64,000 nucleotides of DNA from Streptomyces sp. MJM8645 (GTDB taxonomy: Bacteria > Actinomycetota > Actinomycetes > Streptomycetales > Streptomycetaceae), in assembly GCF_001625365.1 (NCBI RefSeq), contig NZ_LJJF01000001.1:4413001-4477000 (forward strand), read 5' to 3'. Of the stretch, positions 7,681-15,512 are shown piece after piece. Each line of letters begins with the position of its first letter. Within the stretch, counting starts at the first letter, position 1. Below the pieces are notes generated by a model. The model made no database searches. It had not been told where the DNA came from and was given only the letters and a program-made list of their open reading frames with translations. Both the position numbers and the translations under genes were made by a program.

Positions 7681-8592
7681 ATGGACCGGGACGAGGTGCT
7701 GGCGGCGCGGTTCGAGGCCGAGCGGGGGCGGCTGCGGGCGGTCGCCCAGCGGATGCTCGGGTCGACGGGGGAGGCGGAGGAGGCCGTCCAGGAGGCATGG
7801 CTGCGGCTGGACCGGGCCGGCCCGGACGAGGTGGACAACCTGCCGGGCTGGCTGACCACGGTGGTGTCGCGGATCTGCCTGGACGTGCTGCGGGCCCGCG
7901 CGGTGCGCCGTGAGGAACCGGCCGGAGACGCGCTGCCGGACGGCCTGCCGGCCCTGGTGGCCGGCGCGGGGGCCGACGCGGGGGCCGAGGGAGCGGATCC
8001 GGAGCGGGAGGCGCTGCTGGTCGACTCGGTGGGCCGGGCGCTGCTGGTCGTGCTGGATCGGCTGGGGCCGGCCGAGCGGGTCGCCTTCGTGCTGCACGAC
8101 GGCTTCGCGGTGCCGTTCGAGCAGATCGCGCCGATCGTCGGCCGGAGCCCGGCGGCCGCCAAGAAGCTGGCCAGCCGGGCCCGGCAGCGGGTGCGCGGGG
8201 CGGCCGCGCTGCCGCCGGAGCGGCTGGCCGGGCACCGGCGGGTGGTGGAGGCGTTCCTGTCCGCCGCCCGGGGCGGGGACCTGGCCGCGCTGCTGGCGGT
8301 GCTGGCGCCGGACGTGGTGCGTCGGGCCGATCCGGCCGCGCTGCCGGCCGGGCGTTCCCTGGTGGCCCGGGGCGCGGAGACGGTGGCCCGGGAGACGACG
8401 GTGTTCGGCCGGCGGGCCCGGTTCGGCGCGGTGGCGCTGGTGGACGGGGTGCCGGGGATCGTGATCGCCCCGGGCGGGCGGTTGCGGCTGGTGCTGCGGG
8501 TGGCGGTGGCGGACGGCCGGGTGGCCGGCTACGAGGTGGTCGCCGACCCGGCGCGGCTGGCCGCCCTGGAGCTGGCCGTGCTGCCGGAGTGA
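7681..8592 (+). CDS. ECF41-type RNA polymerase sigma factor with SnoaL-like C-terminal domain
   Basis: 303 residues: sigma region 2 (about 8-75, with AEEAVQEAWLRL and DNLPGWLTTVVSRICLDVLR), sigma region 4 (about 118-175, with SPAAAKKLASRARQRVRG), and a C-terminal SnoaL/NTF2-like domain (about 185-300). This extended type lacks a classical anti-sigma factor; the C-terminal domain itself adjusts activity. ATG 7681 follows AAAGGTGACCG. Members usually sit beside the oxidoreductase or carboxymuconolactone decarboxylase-like gene they activate; here the azoreductase takes that place. The known ECF41 motif TGTCACA has only a weak counterpart (CGTCACA on the minus strand of the intergenic region), without a convincing -10. 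Confidence 0.88.
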   Translation: MDRDEVLAARFEAERGRLRAVAQRMLGSTGEAEEAVQEAWLRLDRAGPDEVDNLPGWLTTVVSRICLDVLRARAVRREEPAGDALPDGLPALVAGAGADAGAEGADPEREALLVDSVGRALLVVLDRLGPAERVAFVLHDGFAVPFEQIAPIVGRSPAAAKKLASRARQRVRGAAALPPERLAGHRRVVEAFLSAARGGDLAALLAVLAPDVVRRADPAALPAGRSLVARGAETVARETTVFGRRARFGAVALVDGVPGIVIAPGGRLRLVLRVAVADGRVAGYEVVADPARLAALELAVLPE

Positions 8593-8621
8593 CCGGGTCG
8601 TGCCACTGGATCCGGCGGCCG

Positions 8622-8663
8622 TCAGCCGTCAGCTGTCAGCCCTCAGTCCTCAGCCGTCAGCCG
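8622..8663 (-). repeat. Tandem array 6 x 7 bp of stop-codon units at the mug 3' end
   Basis: Six consecutive heptamers of the form TCAGNNN on the plus strand, so each reads TGA on the minus strand. The mug stop codon (8657-8659) is one of them and five more follow downstream. Confidence 0.88.
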
Positions 8664-9223
8664 TCCAGGGTGTCCCGGAGCCGGCGGAACTCGGCGGCCA
8701 GCGCGTCCAGCGTGTAGTGCGCGTTGAGCCCGCTCGGGTTGGGCAGCACCCACACCGCGGTGTCGCCGATGCCCTCCGGCTGGCGGCCGATCGCGGCCCG
8801 CCGCTGCCCGAAGGCCGTCCGGTAGGCGCCGATGCCGAGCACGGCCAGGACGCGCGGGCGCAGCCGCAGCACGCGCTCGGTGAGCGCGGCGCCGCCCTCG
8901 CGCAGTTCCTCGGCGGTCAGTTCGTCGGCCTTGGCGGTGGTGCGCGGGGCGACGTTGGTGATGCCCAGGCCGAGCGCGGGCAGTTCGCCCTGCTCGTCCG
9001 GGCGGAACTGGCGCGCGGTGAAGCCGGAACGGTGCAGGGCGGGCCAGAAGCGGTTGCCAGGGCGGGCGAAGTGGTGCCCGGTGGCGCCGGACCACAGGCC
9101 CGGGTTGATGCCGCAGAACAGCACCCGCAGTCCGGGCCCGGTGACGTCCGGGATGGTGGTGTCCTTGGCCGCCTGGAGCTGTTCGGCGGTGGGCTTCACG
9201 GGAGGGAGGGGCTGGTTCGGCAC
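8657..9223 (-). CDS. mug: G/U mismatch-specific DNA glycosylase (MUG/TDG family)
   Basis: 188 residues. The catalytic-site motif GINPGLWSG (about 38-46) and the intercalation-loop region PNPSGLNAHYT (about 158-168) identify the mismatch-specific uracil/thymine glycosylase family, which removes U or T opposite G and ethenocytosine and so protects a GC-rich genome from cytosine deamination. The GTG at 9223 is chosen since homologues begin with this short Pro-rich segment. It overlaps the end of the upstream PAP2 gene by 28 bp, so the two are probably cotranscribed, although the functions look unrelated. Its stop codon sits in a heptamer repeat. Confidence 0.88.
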   Translation of the reverse strand: MPNQPLPPVKPTAEQLQAAKDTTIPDVTGPGLRVLFCGINPGLWSGATGHHFARPGNRFWPALHRSGFTARQFRPDEQGELPALGLGITNVAPRTTAKADELTAEELREGGAALTERVLRLRPRVLAVLGIGAYRTAFGQRRAAIGRQPEGIGDTAVWVLPNPSGLNAHYTLDALAAEFRRLRDTLDG

Positions 9224-10218
9224 CCGGCCAAGTCTGCCCGCTCCCTGATGAGCCGGGTACGCCGGTTCCGCAGCCGGCGCAGGCCCAACACCACCACCGC
9301 CGCGTACGCCCAGCCCGCGAAGATGTCCACGATGAAGTGCTCGGCGCCGTACACCAGGGTGAACGCCATCGCGAGCGGATAGGCGACCAGCAGCGCCCGC
9401 AGCCAGGGGCGGGCCGTCGGCCAGAAGAAGAACAGCAGCATCGCCGGGTAGGCGGAGTGCAGCGAGGGCATCGCGGCGACGTCGTTGGCGAACTGGCTGC
9501 CGTTCTCGACCAGCGAGTTGGCCTGCGGCAGCCCGCTGGTGGAGATCACGTCCCACACGACCCGGGTGAGCCCCGGCAGGTGGCCCTCCTGGGCGACCAG
9601 CCACGGCGGGTCGGCCGGGTAGAGCAGGTACGTGGCGAAGCCGGCGAAGGTGAGCAGCAGGTAGCAGGCGAGCAGTTGGCGGAACCGGTCGTGCCGGCGC
9701 CGCCAGAGCACCGCGAGCAGGACGAAGACCAGGAAGAAGTGCGAGAGGTAGACGACGGTCGCCGCGTAGTCGTACCAGTGCGGCGAGCCGGGCGTCCACA
9801 GCGCGTGCTGGAGCCGGACGGTCCAGGTCTCGCCGAAGCCGAGCACCTCGTCGGCGCGCAGTTGCGGCAGCCAGTGCGGGGCCCACGGGGTGTGCGCGCC
9901 GTAGCCGCGCAGCAGCGAGTACGTCCAGACCGCGGCCATCACCGGCACCCAGTCGCGCAGCACCAGCAGGAAGCCGCGGCGGCCGTGCCCGCTGTGCACG
10001 GCCGCCGTCAGCAGGGCACCGATCAGCCACAGGAACACCACGTCGTTGGCGAAGGCCATGCCCTGGGTGCGCAGGAACCAGACGAGCGCGGTCAGGTAGA
10101 CCGGCCAGGCCAGCAGCCGGAGTCTCGACAGACCGGTACGACGGGGGCGGGCGGTCAGGGGTCGCAGTCGCCCGGCCCGCGCCGGGGTGGGCGGGGCCGG
10201 GCTGAGCAGCTTGGTCAT
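9196..10218 (-). CDS. PAP2-superfamily membrane phosphatase/phosphotransferase
   Basis: 340 residues with about eight hydrophobic helices. The phosphatase signatures are MPSLHSAYPA (about 240) and GAEHFIVDIFAG (about 285); the extended N-terminal helical region resembles the Aur1/Ipt1-like branch (inositol phosphorylceramide synthase family) common in actinobacteria. These act on lipid phosphates or transfer inositol-phosphate groups at the membrane; the substrate cannot be told here. I prefer ATG 10218 to the upstream ATG 10266 because codons between them have A/T third bases unlike the rest. A TAGTTT box 8 nt before 10218 would give a leaderless or nearly leaderless message. Confidence 0.83.
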   Translation of the reverse strand: MTKLLSPAPPTPARAGRLRPLTARPRRTGLSRLRLLAWPVYLTALVWFLRTQGMAFANDVVFLWLIGALLTAAVHSGHGRRGFLLVLRDWVPVMAAVWTYSLLRGYGAHTPWAPHWLPQLRADEVLGFGETWTVRLQHALWTPGSPHWYDYAATVVYLSHFFLVFVLLAVLWRRRHDRFRQLLACYLLLTFAGFATYLLYPADPPWLVAQEGHLPGLTRVVWDVISTSGLPQANSLVENGSQFANDVAAMPSLHSAYPAMLLFFFWPTARPWLRALLVAYPLAMAFTLVYGAEHFIVDIFAGWAYAAVVVLGLRRLRNRRTRLIRERADLAGCRTSPSLP

Positions 10219-10336
10219 GCTCACCGAAACTACCAACGCAAACTTGGAGGACGCTGGGTGAACCATGACCGCCTCGTAAGAAAATCGCACAGCCGGGCTG
10301 CCGTTCTGACGGCGGAGCAGCGGGGTGGCGGCCCCG

Positions 10337-10396
10337 TCATGAGACGAAGCCCAGCTCGTGCGGGGTGTAGTCCTCGGTGGTGAAGGGTCGAGGCAC
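10337..10396 (-). CDS. Candidate 19-residue peptide gene
   Basis: GTG 10396 starts MPRPFTTEDYTPHELGFVS and a TGA at 10337-10339 ends it. A near-perfect Shine-Dalgarno GAGGAGGA lies 7 nt upstream, stronger than for most genes here, and the frame starts 29 bp after the preceding gene of the APC permease operon. I do not recognise the peptide. It could be a regulatory or structural micropeptide, or the remaining start of a gene lost downstream. Confidence 0.4.
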   Translation of the reverse strand: MPRPFTTEDYTPHELGFVS

Positions 10397-10425
10397 GGTC
10401 GGGTCCTCCTCGAAAGCCGGGCGGG

Positions 10426-10863
10426 CTACTTGCGGACGGTGTCCTGCAAGTTGAGGTCGTCGATCTTGTCCTGGATCTCGGCGAGCCTGCCCGGGCAGTA
10501 CACCGAGAGCACGATCGCCTCGGCCCGCACCGCGTCGCGGTCGGACAGCACCGGCCGTTGGCCCGGCCCGTCGGCGCCGTTGGACATGCCGGACGTCCAC
10601 TGCGCCTGGGTCAGCGCGTTCGACGGGTTCGCGCAGACGGCGCCGCCGTCCTCGCCCAGGGTGTGCACGATCTGGTCCCGCGCGGGCACCGGATAGCCGG
10701 CCGAACCCAGCGCCCGGGCGAGCTGCCCGGCCTTGCGGTCGGCCTGGTCGGTGGCGTGCAGCCGGGTGAACGAGAGCAGGCCGGTGATCAGCATCGCGAC
10801 CAGCAGCCCGATCGCCCCGAGGTAGATCCAGCGGTGCCGGGAGGCCATCAGGCTCGTGGTCAT
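10426..10863 (-). CDS. Single-pass membrane protein, APC-permease partner
   Basis: 145 residues with a short basic N-terminus, one transmembrane helix (about 14-32), and an extracellular part of about 110 residues with two cysteines (in AVCANPSN and VYCPGR) that could form a disulfide. No family is recognised. Start ATG 10863 overlaps the stop of the permease gene as ATGA, so translation is coupled and the product probably works with the permease or in the same envelope process. Length and topology suggest an accessory or sensor subunit (inference). Confidence 0.75.
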   Translation of the reverse strand: MTTSLMASRHRWIYLGAIGLLVAMLITGLLSFTRLHATDQADRKAGQLARALGSAGYPVPARDQIVHTLGEDGGAVCANPSNALTQAQWTSGMSNGADGPGQRPVLSDRDAVRAEAIVLSVYCPGRLAEIQDKIDDLNLQDTVRK

Positions 10864-12500
10864 GCCGCACCGCCCGCGGCGCCGCGCAACTCGGCCGACT
10901 CCTGCGCGGCCAGCTCCGCCGCCGCCTCCGGGGAGCGCCAGCCGGGCTTGCGCAGCCGCAGGAACAGGTACGGGACCAGCAGGCCGAGGACCAGCAGACC
11001 GCCGCCGACGATCCCGATGTACGTCCAGACGCTGCCGCTGCCGAACTGCGAGGACGGTACGAAACCGATCGCCATCGCGCACGCCGAGGCGAGCAGCCCG
11101 ACCACGCAGATCGGCACCAGCGCCGGGGCCCGGTAGCCGCGCGGGTGGTCCGGCCGGGTGCGGCGCAGCCGGATCGCGGCGGTGAACATCAGCAGGTAGA
11201 CGATCAGGTACACCTGCGTGGTGATCACCGAGAAGATCCAGTACGCACTGGAGACGTTCGGGATGAGCGCGTACAGCAGGGCGATCGCCGTGGTGACCAC
11301 ACCCTGGGCGACCAGCAGGTTCTGCTGGACGCCCTCCCGGTTCAGCTTCTGCAGGAACGGCGGCAGGTAGCCCTCCTGTCGGGAGATCATCAACAGGCCC
11401 TTGGACGGCCCGGCCAGCCAGGTCAGCATGCCGCCGAGCGAGGCCGAGATCAGCGCCACCGCGATCACCGGGGTGAGCCAGCCGATGTCGAAGTACTGGA
11501 AGAAGGCGTCGAAGGCCTGCATCACGCCGGCCGTCAGGCTCAGCTCGCTGGACGGCACCACCCAGCTGATCGCCAGTGCCGGCAGGATGAAGATCAGCAG
11601 CACCATCACGGACGCGGTGAACATCGAGCGCGGGAACTCCCGCGCCGGATTGCGCAGCGAGGAGACGTGCACCGCGTTCATCTCCATGCCGGAGTAGCTG
11701 AGGAAGTTGTTGACGATCAGCACCAGGCTGGCCAGGCCGGTCCACTGCGGCAGCAGGTGCGCGGAGTCCATCGGCGCGGCGGAGCCGTTGCCCTGGCCGA
11801 GGAAGACGAAGCCGAGCACCACCAGCAGCGTGCCGGGGATCAGCGTGCCGATCACCAGGCCCATCGAGGACAGGCCGGCCACGGCCTTCGTCCCGCGCGA
11901 GGAGACCCAGACGCCGGTCCAGTACAGCACCATGATCACCACGGCGGTGTACGGGCCGTTGCTGGCCAGCCCCGGGTTCACGACGTACGCGATCGTCGAC
12001 GCCACGTACGCCAGCAGCGACGGGTAGTAGAAGATCGTCATCGCGAACTGGCACCAGACGGCGAGGAAGCCCAGCGGCTTCGACAGGCCCTCCGAGACCC
12101 AGCGGTAGACGCCGCCCTCCCAGCCGGACGCCAGCTCGGCGGAGACCAGCGCGGTCGGCAGCAGGAACACCAGCGCCGGGACGAGGTAGAGGAAGACGCA
12201 GGCCAGGCCGTAGACGGCCATGGTCGGGGCGGAGCGCAGGCTGGCCACCGAACTCGTGGTCATCAGGGCGAGCGTCAGCCAGGACATCCGGGGGGCGGTG
12301 ACCACCCGGGCGGCCACCGAGCCGGTCCGCTCGCGGGTGGTCGGGGCGCCGGGGCTCGCCCGGTCGCCGGGGTCTCCCTGCTCACCAGGGCTGCTCGGGT
12401 CACCAGGGTCGCTCGGGTCACCGGACCTGCTGGAACCGTCGGGGGCAGCGGCCTCGCCGGGGCCGCCCCGGCCGGGCGAGGGCGCGTCCGTGGAACCCAT
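10860..12500 (-). CDS. APC-superfamily amino-acid permease (glutamate/GABA antiporter-like)
   Basis: 546 residues. After a disordered 55-residue N-terminus rich in Gly, Asp, Pro and Ser with collagen-like SPG/DPG repeats come about twelve helices. The first helix has the unwound-helix region of APC transporters (MTTSSVASLRSAPTMAVYGL), and ELASGWEGGVYRWVSEGL follows helix two, as in GadC/YjeM-like exchangers. The N-terminal extension is unusual. GGAGGAGG stands 4 bases before ATG 12500. It is the first gene of an operon with a single-pass membrane protein and perhaps a micropeptide. The substrate is not evident. Confidence 0.85.
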   Translation of the reverse strand: MGSTDAPSPGRGGPGEAAAPDGSSRSGDPSDPGDPSSPGEQGDPGDRASPGAPTTRERTGSVAARVVTAPRMSWLTLALMTTSSVASLRSAPTMAVYGLACVFLYLVPALVFLLPTALVSAELASGWEGGVYRWVSEGLSKPLGFLAVWCQFAMTIFYYPSLLAYVASTIAYVVNPGLASNGPYTAVVIMVLYWTGVWVSSRGTKAVAGLSSMGLVIGTLIPGTLLVVLGFVFLGQGNGSAAPMDSAHLLPQWTGLASLVLIVNNFLSYSGMEMNAVHVSSLRNPAREFPRSMFTASVMVLLIFILPALAISWVVPSSELSLTAGVMQAFDAFFQYFDIGWLTPVIAVALISASLGGMLTWLAGPSKGLLMISRQEGYLPPFLQKLNREGVQQNLLVAQGVVTTAIALLYALIPNVSSAYWIFSVITTQVYLIVYLLMFTAAIRLRRTRPDHPRGYRAPALVPICVVGLLASACAMAIGFVPSSQFGSGSVWTYIGIVGGGLLVLGLLVPYLFLRLRKPGWRSPEAAAELAAQESAELRGAAGGAA

Positions 12501-12627
12501 CTGTCCTCCTCCGGTACGGCCCCGGTCGGCTGCGCGACGTCCGGGCGGGAGGCGCCCCGGGCGCGGACGCCGCCCGGGAAGGGCCCCGGGGCGGGCCGTA
12601 CCCGGCCAGTTCACCCGGTTGCCGAGG

Positions 12628-12658
12628 ACGCCGCATGCGGCGTGCACCCGCACGGGTG
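12628..12658 (-). terminator. Two small hairpins downstream of the MFS gene
   Basis: A perfect 16-bp palindrome (ACGCCGCATGCGGCGT, 12628-12643) and a second hairpin with 6-bp arms (CACCCG/CGGGTG, 12645-12658) follow the MFS stop on the minus strand. There is no T run, so this is only a possible terminator; the palindrome could also be an operator for the APC operon that starts downstream. Confidence 0.35.
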
Positions 12659-12666
12659 AGCGACTG

Positions 12667-14049
12667 TCAGGGGCGGGCCGCCGGATCCTGCGGGGCCGGC
12701 CAGGCGGCGCGACGCAGCGTACGGCTCACGGTCGCGGGCAGCAGGGCGGCCGCGAGCAGGACGCTGATCGCGGTCAGCGCGACGGCGGGGGAGAGGTGGT
12801 CCAGCAGCAGGCCGCTGCCGAGCGTCCCGGCCGGCATGCCCGCGGTCAGCAGCGTCATGGTCGCCGCGATCACCCGGCCGCGGAGCTCGTCCGGCACCTG
12901 CCGGAACACCAGCAGGTCCAGCATCACCCGCAGGGCCGGAACGCCGATCCCCACCACGAACAGCGCGGCGAACACGGTGACCACCCCGCCCGGCAGCAGC
13001 GGCGCCAGCGACACCGGCACGGCGGTCCAGGCCACCACCAGCAGCAGGACGCCCGGCCCGGCCAGCCGGTGCAGCCGGGACACCAGGACCGTTCCGGCCA
13101 GCGCCCCGACCGCCTCGCCGGCCAGCGCCAGGCCGATCCCGGCGCTGCCCGTGCCGCCGTCCCGCAGCAGCACCATCACCGGCAGCATCAGGGCCGTCCC
13201 GGCGAGGTTGACCACCAGCAGGACGGCCAGGGCGGAGCGCAGCAGCGGGGAGGCGGCGAGCAGGCGGAACCCGGCCAGGGCGCCGCCGGACTCGGGGGCC
13301 GGCTCCGCGCCGCCCGGTTCGCGGTTCGGCTGCGCGGTGGCTTCGCCGCTCGGCTGCGCGTCGGCTTCGCCGCTCGGTTGTGCGGGGGCGGGGCGGCCGG
13401 GGAAGCGCACCACGAGCGCGGCCACCAGCGCGAGCAGGGAGGCGAGCGCGGTGCCGAGGAACGGCACCGCGCTGCCGAGCCCGTACAGGAAGCCGGCCAG
13501 CGGCGGACCGGCCAGCGCGGCCCCGGTCATCCGGGCCTCGTCCTGGGCGAGCGCCTGCGGCAGCTGCTCCGGCGCCACCACCGAGCGCAGCGCCAGCAGC
13601 CGGATCGGGCCGCTGTACGCGATGGTCGCCCCGACGGCGGCGGCGACGAGCAGCAGGTGGGCCAGGGTCAGCCGGTCGAAGGCCATGGCCACCGGGACGG
13701 TCGCCGTGACGAGCAGTCGGGCGGCGTCGGAGGCGATCAGCACCCGGCGGCGGTCGAGGCGGTCGGCGACCACGCCGCCGTGGACGCCCAGCAGCAGGGT
13801 CGTGACCATCTGTACGGCCCCGAAGGCCCCGGCGGCGGTGGAGGAACCGGTGAGCGCGAGGACCAGCAGCGGGAAGGCGGTGTCGCCGATCCGCATGCCG
13901 AGCGTCGCGGCGGCCTGGCCGGCCCAGAGCGCCTGGAAGCGCAGGTTCCGTCGCAGCGGGACGGGCGGCGTGGCCGCCTCGGCCTCCGCCGTCTTCCCTG
14001 CCTTCGCCGTCGTCCTCGACTCGTCAGCCGCCGTTCTGTTCCCCGCCAT
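12667..14049 (-). CDS. MFS transporter, ENTS/MefA-like exporter
   Basis: 460 residues, twelve predicted helices in two halves. The first half has GGVVADRLDRRRVLIASDAAR, the MFS motif A loop between helices 2 and 3, as in enterobactin exporter and macrolide efflux (MefA) relatives. The central cytoplasmic loop (about 205-240) has an eight-residue repeat AQPSGEA encoded by 24-bp tandem DNA units. ATG 14049 is chosen; the in-frame ATGs near 14082 lie inside the inverted-repeat operator. It is divergent from an ArsR-type regulator, and its predicted promoter (TTGCGC 14121-14126, CATCAT 14097-14102, minus strand) runs into the 42-bp repeat, so it is probably repressed by that regulator until a toxic ligand appears. 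Confidence 0.85.
   Translation of the reverse strand: MAGNRTAADESRTTAKAGKTAEAEAATPPVPLRRNLRFQALWAGQAAATLGMRIGDTAFPLLVLALTGSSTAAGAFGAVQMVTTLLLGVHGGVVADRLDRRRVLIASDAARLLVTATVPVAMAFDRLTLAHLLLVAAAVGATIAYSGPIRLLALRSVVAPEQLPQALAQDEARMTGAALAGPPLAGFLYGLGSAVPFLGTALASLLALVAALVVRFPGRPAPAQPSGEADAQPSGEATAQPNREPGGAEPAPESGGALAGFRLLAASPLLRSALAVLLVVNLAGTALMLPVMVLLRDGGTGSAGIGLALAGEAVGALAGTVLVSRLHRLAGPGVLLLVVAWTAVPVSLAPLLPGGVVTVFAALFVVGIGVPALRVMLDLLVFRQVPDELRGRVIAATMTLLTAGMPAGTLGSGLLLDHLSPAVALTAISVLLAAALLPATVSRTLRRAAWPAPQDPAARP
13326..13397 (-). repeat. Three 24-bp in-frame repeats in the MFS loop
   Basis: Units 13326-13349, 13350-13373 and a diverged 13374-13397 encode the repeated AQPSGEA segment of the cytoplasmic loop. 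Length is a multiple of three, so copy-number change would keep the frame. Confidence 0.8.
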
Positions 14050-14068
14050 GGCCCACCCCGCCGTTCGC

Positions 14069-14110
14069 GCTTCCGACATCATTCACGTTGCCGTGAATGA
14101 TGTCGGAAGC
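14069..14110. promoter_or_regulatory. 42-bp perfect inverted repeat, probable ArsR-family operator
   Basis: Two perfect 19-bp arms (14069-14087 and 14092-14110, GCTTCCGACATCATTCACG and its complement) separated by TTGC, between the divergent MFS and regulator genes. It covers the predicted MFS -10 box. Half of each arm (ATTCACG/CGTGAAT) looks like the core of ArsR-type operators. Confidence 0.8.
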
Positions 14111-14128
14111 ATGATTGGTTGCGCAAGG

Positions 14129-14140
14129 GTGAGCGCTCAC
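14129..14140. promoter_or_regulatory. 12-bp palindrome before the ArsR-type gene
   Basis: GTGAGCGCTCAC is a perfect palindrome 48 bp upstream of the regulator's start and 19 bp from the larger repeat. It may be a second operator; no further evidence is available. Confidence 0.35.
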
Positions 14141-14187
14141 CAGAGCGTGATTGCGTGCGGCGCGGCCGATCTGCCAAGGTGGTGCCC

Positions 14188-14841
14188 GTGGCCGAGCACG
14201 ATCTGGAACCCGCCGACGGCGGCGAGCAACCCACCACCTGGGTCAAGGAACGCCAGGTGGCCGACGTCGCCGTGCTCAAGGCGCTGGCCGACCCGTTGCG
14301 GCTGGCCATCCTCGGCGCCCTGAAATCCGGCGAGGAACGCCCGCTCACCGCCAAGGAGATCGCCGCCGCGCTCGGCGAACCGCAGACCAAGCTCTACCGG
14401 CACATCAAGCAGCTGGAGAAGGCCGGGCTGGTCATCGTGGCCGGCACCCGGCTGGTCTCCGGCATCGTCGAAAGCCGCTACGCCGCCGCGCAGGAGTCGA
14501 TCCGGCTCGCCCCGGAGATGTTCACCGCCGACTCCCCGGGCCGCTCCGAGGCGTACGACGCCATCCTGGCCGCCATCGACCGGGTCCGCGGCGACTTCCG
14601 GGCACAGGTCCTCGGCGGGCGGCTGGACTTCAGCTCGCCCCGGGACGGATCGGTCGGGCCGCCCGGCCTGTTCGTGCACTCGACGCTGCGGCTCAGCCCG
14701 GACCGGCTGATCCGGCTGCGGACCCAACTCGCCGCAGTCATCGACGAACTGAACGAGGAAGCACCCAGCACGGCCGAGGACGCGGTGGACGTGACGGTCT
14801 TCACCCTGCTCTACGGACTCCAGCCGGGCACGGAATCATAA
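14188..14841 (+). CDS. ArsR-type winged-helix transcriptional regulator
   Basis: 217 residues. The ArsR/HTH_20 winged helix spans about 18-95: LKALADPLRLAILGALKSG, then AKEIAAALGEPQTKLYRHIK as recognition helix and LVIVAGTRLVSGIVESRY as wing. The C-terminal 120 residues form a ligand or dimer domain found in actinobacterial regulators of drug exporters; it has no obvious metal-binding cysteines, so a small-molecule ligand is more likely than a metal. GTG 14188 is chosen because the helix-turn-helix begins soon after; the longer TTG start at 14119 would use an atypical N-terminus across the palindrome. The divergent MFS pump is the expected target. Confidence 0.83.
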   Translation: MAEHDLEPADGGEQPTTWVKERQVADVAVLKALADPLRLAILGALKSGEERPLTAKEIAAALGEPQTKLYRHIKQLEKAGLVIVAGTRLVSGIVESRYAAAQESIRLAPEMFTADSPGRSEAYDAILAAIDRVRGDFRAQVLGGRLDFSSPRDGSVGPPGLFVHSTLRLSPDRLIRLRTQLAAVIDELNEEAPSTAEDAVDVTVFTLLYGLQPGTES

Positions 14842-14874
14842 ACTCCGCGCCGACTGTCGGTGCGGTGGGACACG

Positions 14875-15375
14875 ATGACCGGCATGTCCTATGAACTCCA
14901 GGCCCTGATAGGAACATTCGAGCTGCTGGCGGTGGCCGCGGCAGAAACCTCGGCGGCCCGGGTGGTGCCGCTGGCGCAGGGGCTGGCCCTGATACCGGTC
15001 ACCCCCGCGGTGCTCTCCGCCCTCCAGACCGACGGCGGCTCGACGAAGCCCGCCGAGGCGGCCGGCTTCGGCTGGCACCCGGGCGGCTTCGAACTCCGGT
15101 TGGCCGCCTGGTCCAAGGCGGGCCCGATCGCCTGCGTCGAGGCCGAGTACTTCGGCGGCAGCGGCACCCAGCGCGCCGCCGTCTGGGAGGACGGCCGGAT
15201 CGTCCTCGGCCCGCTCACCAAGGGCGAGTTCGAGCCATTCCCGCCCGAGGGCTCCCCGATCTCCCGCGCCCTGCGGCGGATCGGCGCCCGCACCGAGGCC
15301 GGCCGGGCGGACGAGTTCGAGTCCGTCGGCCTGTCCGCCCACCGCGGCACCAGCGGCTGGGCGGCCGACGACTGA
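14875..15375 (+). CDS. Hypothetical actinobacterial protein
   Basis: 166 residues, soluble, no signal peptide or membrane helix. It begins MTGMSYELQALIGTFELLAV, with a central WxxGG-rich segment (FGWHPGGFELRLAAW and YFGGSGTQRAAVWEDGRI) and a polar C-terminus. I do not recognise a characterised family, but similar lone proteins occur in streptomycetes. Start ATG 14875 or 14884 cannot be separated with certainty; GGTGGGA before 14875 favours it slightly. It follows the ArsR-type gene by 33 bp on the same strand and may be cotranscribed. Confidence 0.7.
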   Translation: MTGMSYELQALIGTFELLAVAAAETSAARVVPLAQGLALIPVTPAVLSALQTDGGSTKPAEAAGFGWHPGGFELRLAAWSKAGPIACVEAEYFGGSGTQRAAVWEDGRIVLGPLTKGEFEPFPPEGSPISRALRRIGARTEAGRADEFESVGLSAHRGTSGWAADD

Positions 15376-15512
15376 CCTGTCGTCGGGTGGCTCATCGTCG
15401 GCCAGCTGCCGCGCGCCGTTCGGCGTAACTGCGGTGGCTGCGTCAGGAATGCTGCCCCACCGTGTGGAGCAGGCGATCCCGCCTGCCTCGCACTTGAGAG
15501 GAAGCAGTACCC

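Noticed and set aside
5764..8235. Long minus-strand frames over the M56 and ECF sigma genes
   Set aside because: Pro/Arg/Gln-rich antisense shadow; the plus-strand genes and the azoreductase have clear domains.
13326..13397. Repeat considered as a CRISPR fragment
   Set aside because: Contiguous 24-bp in-frame units without spacers, encoding a protein loop. No CRISPR array is present in the window.
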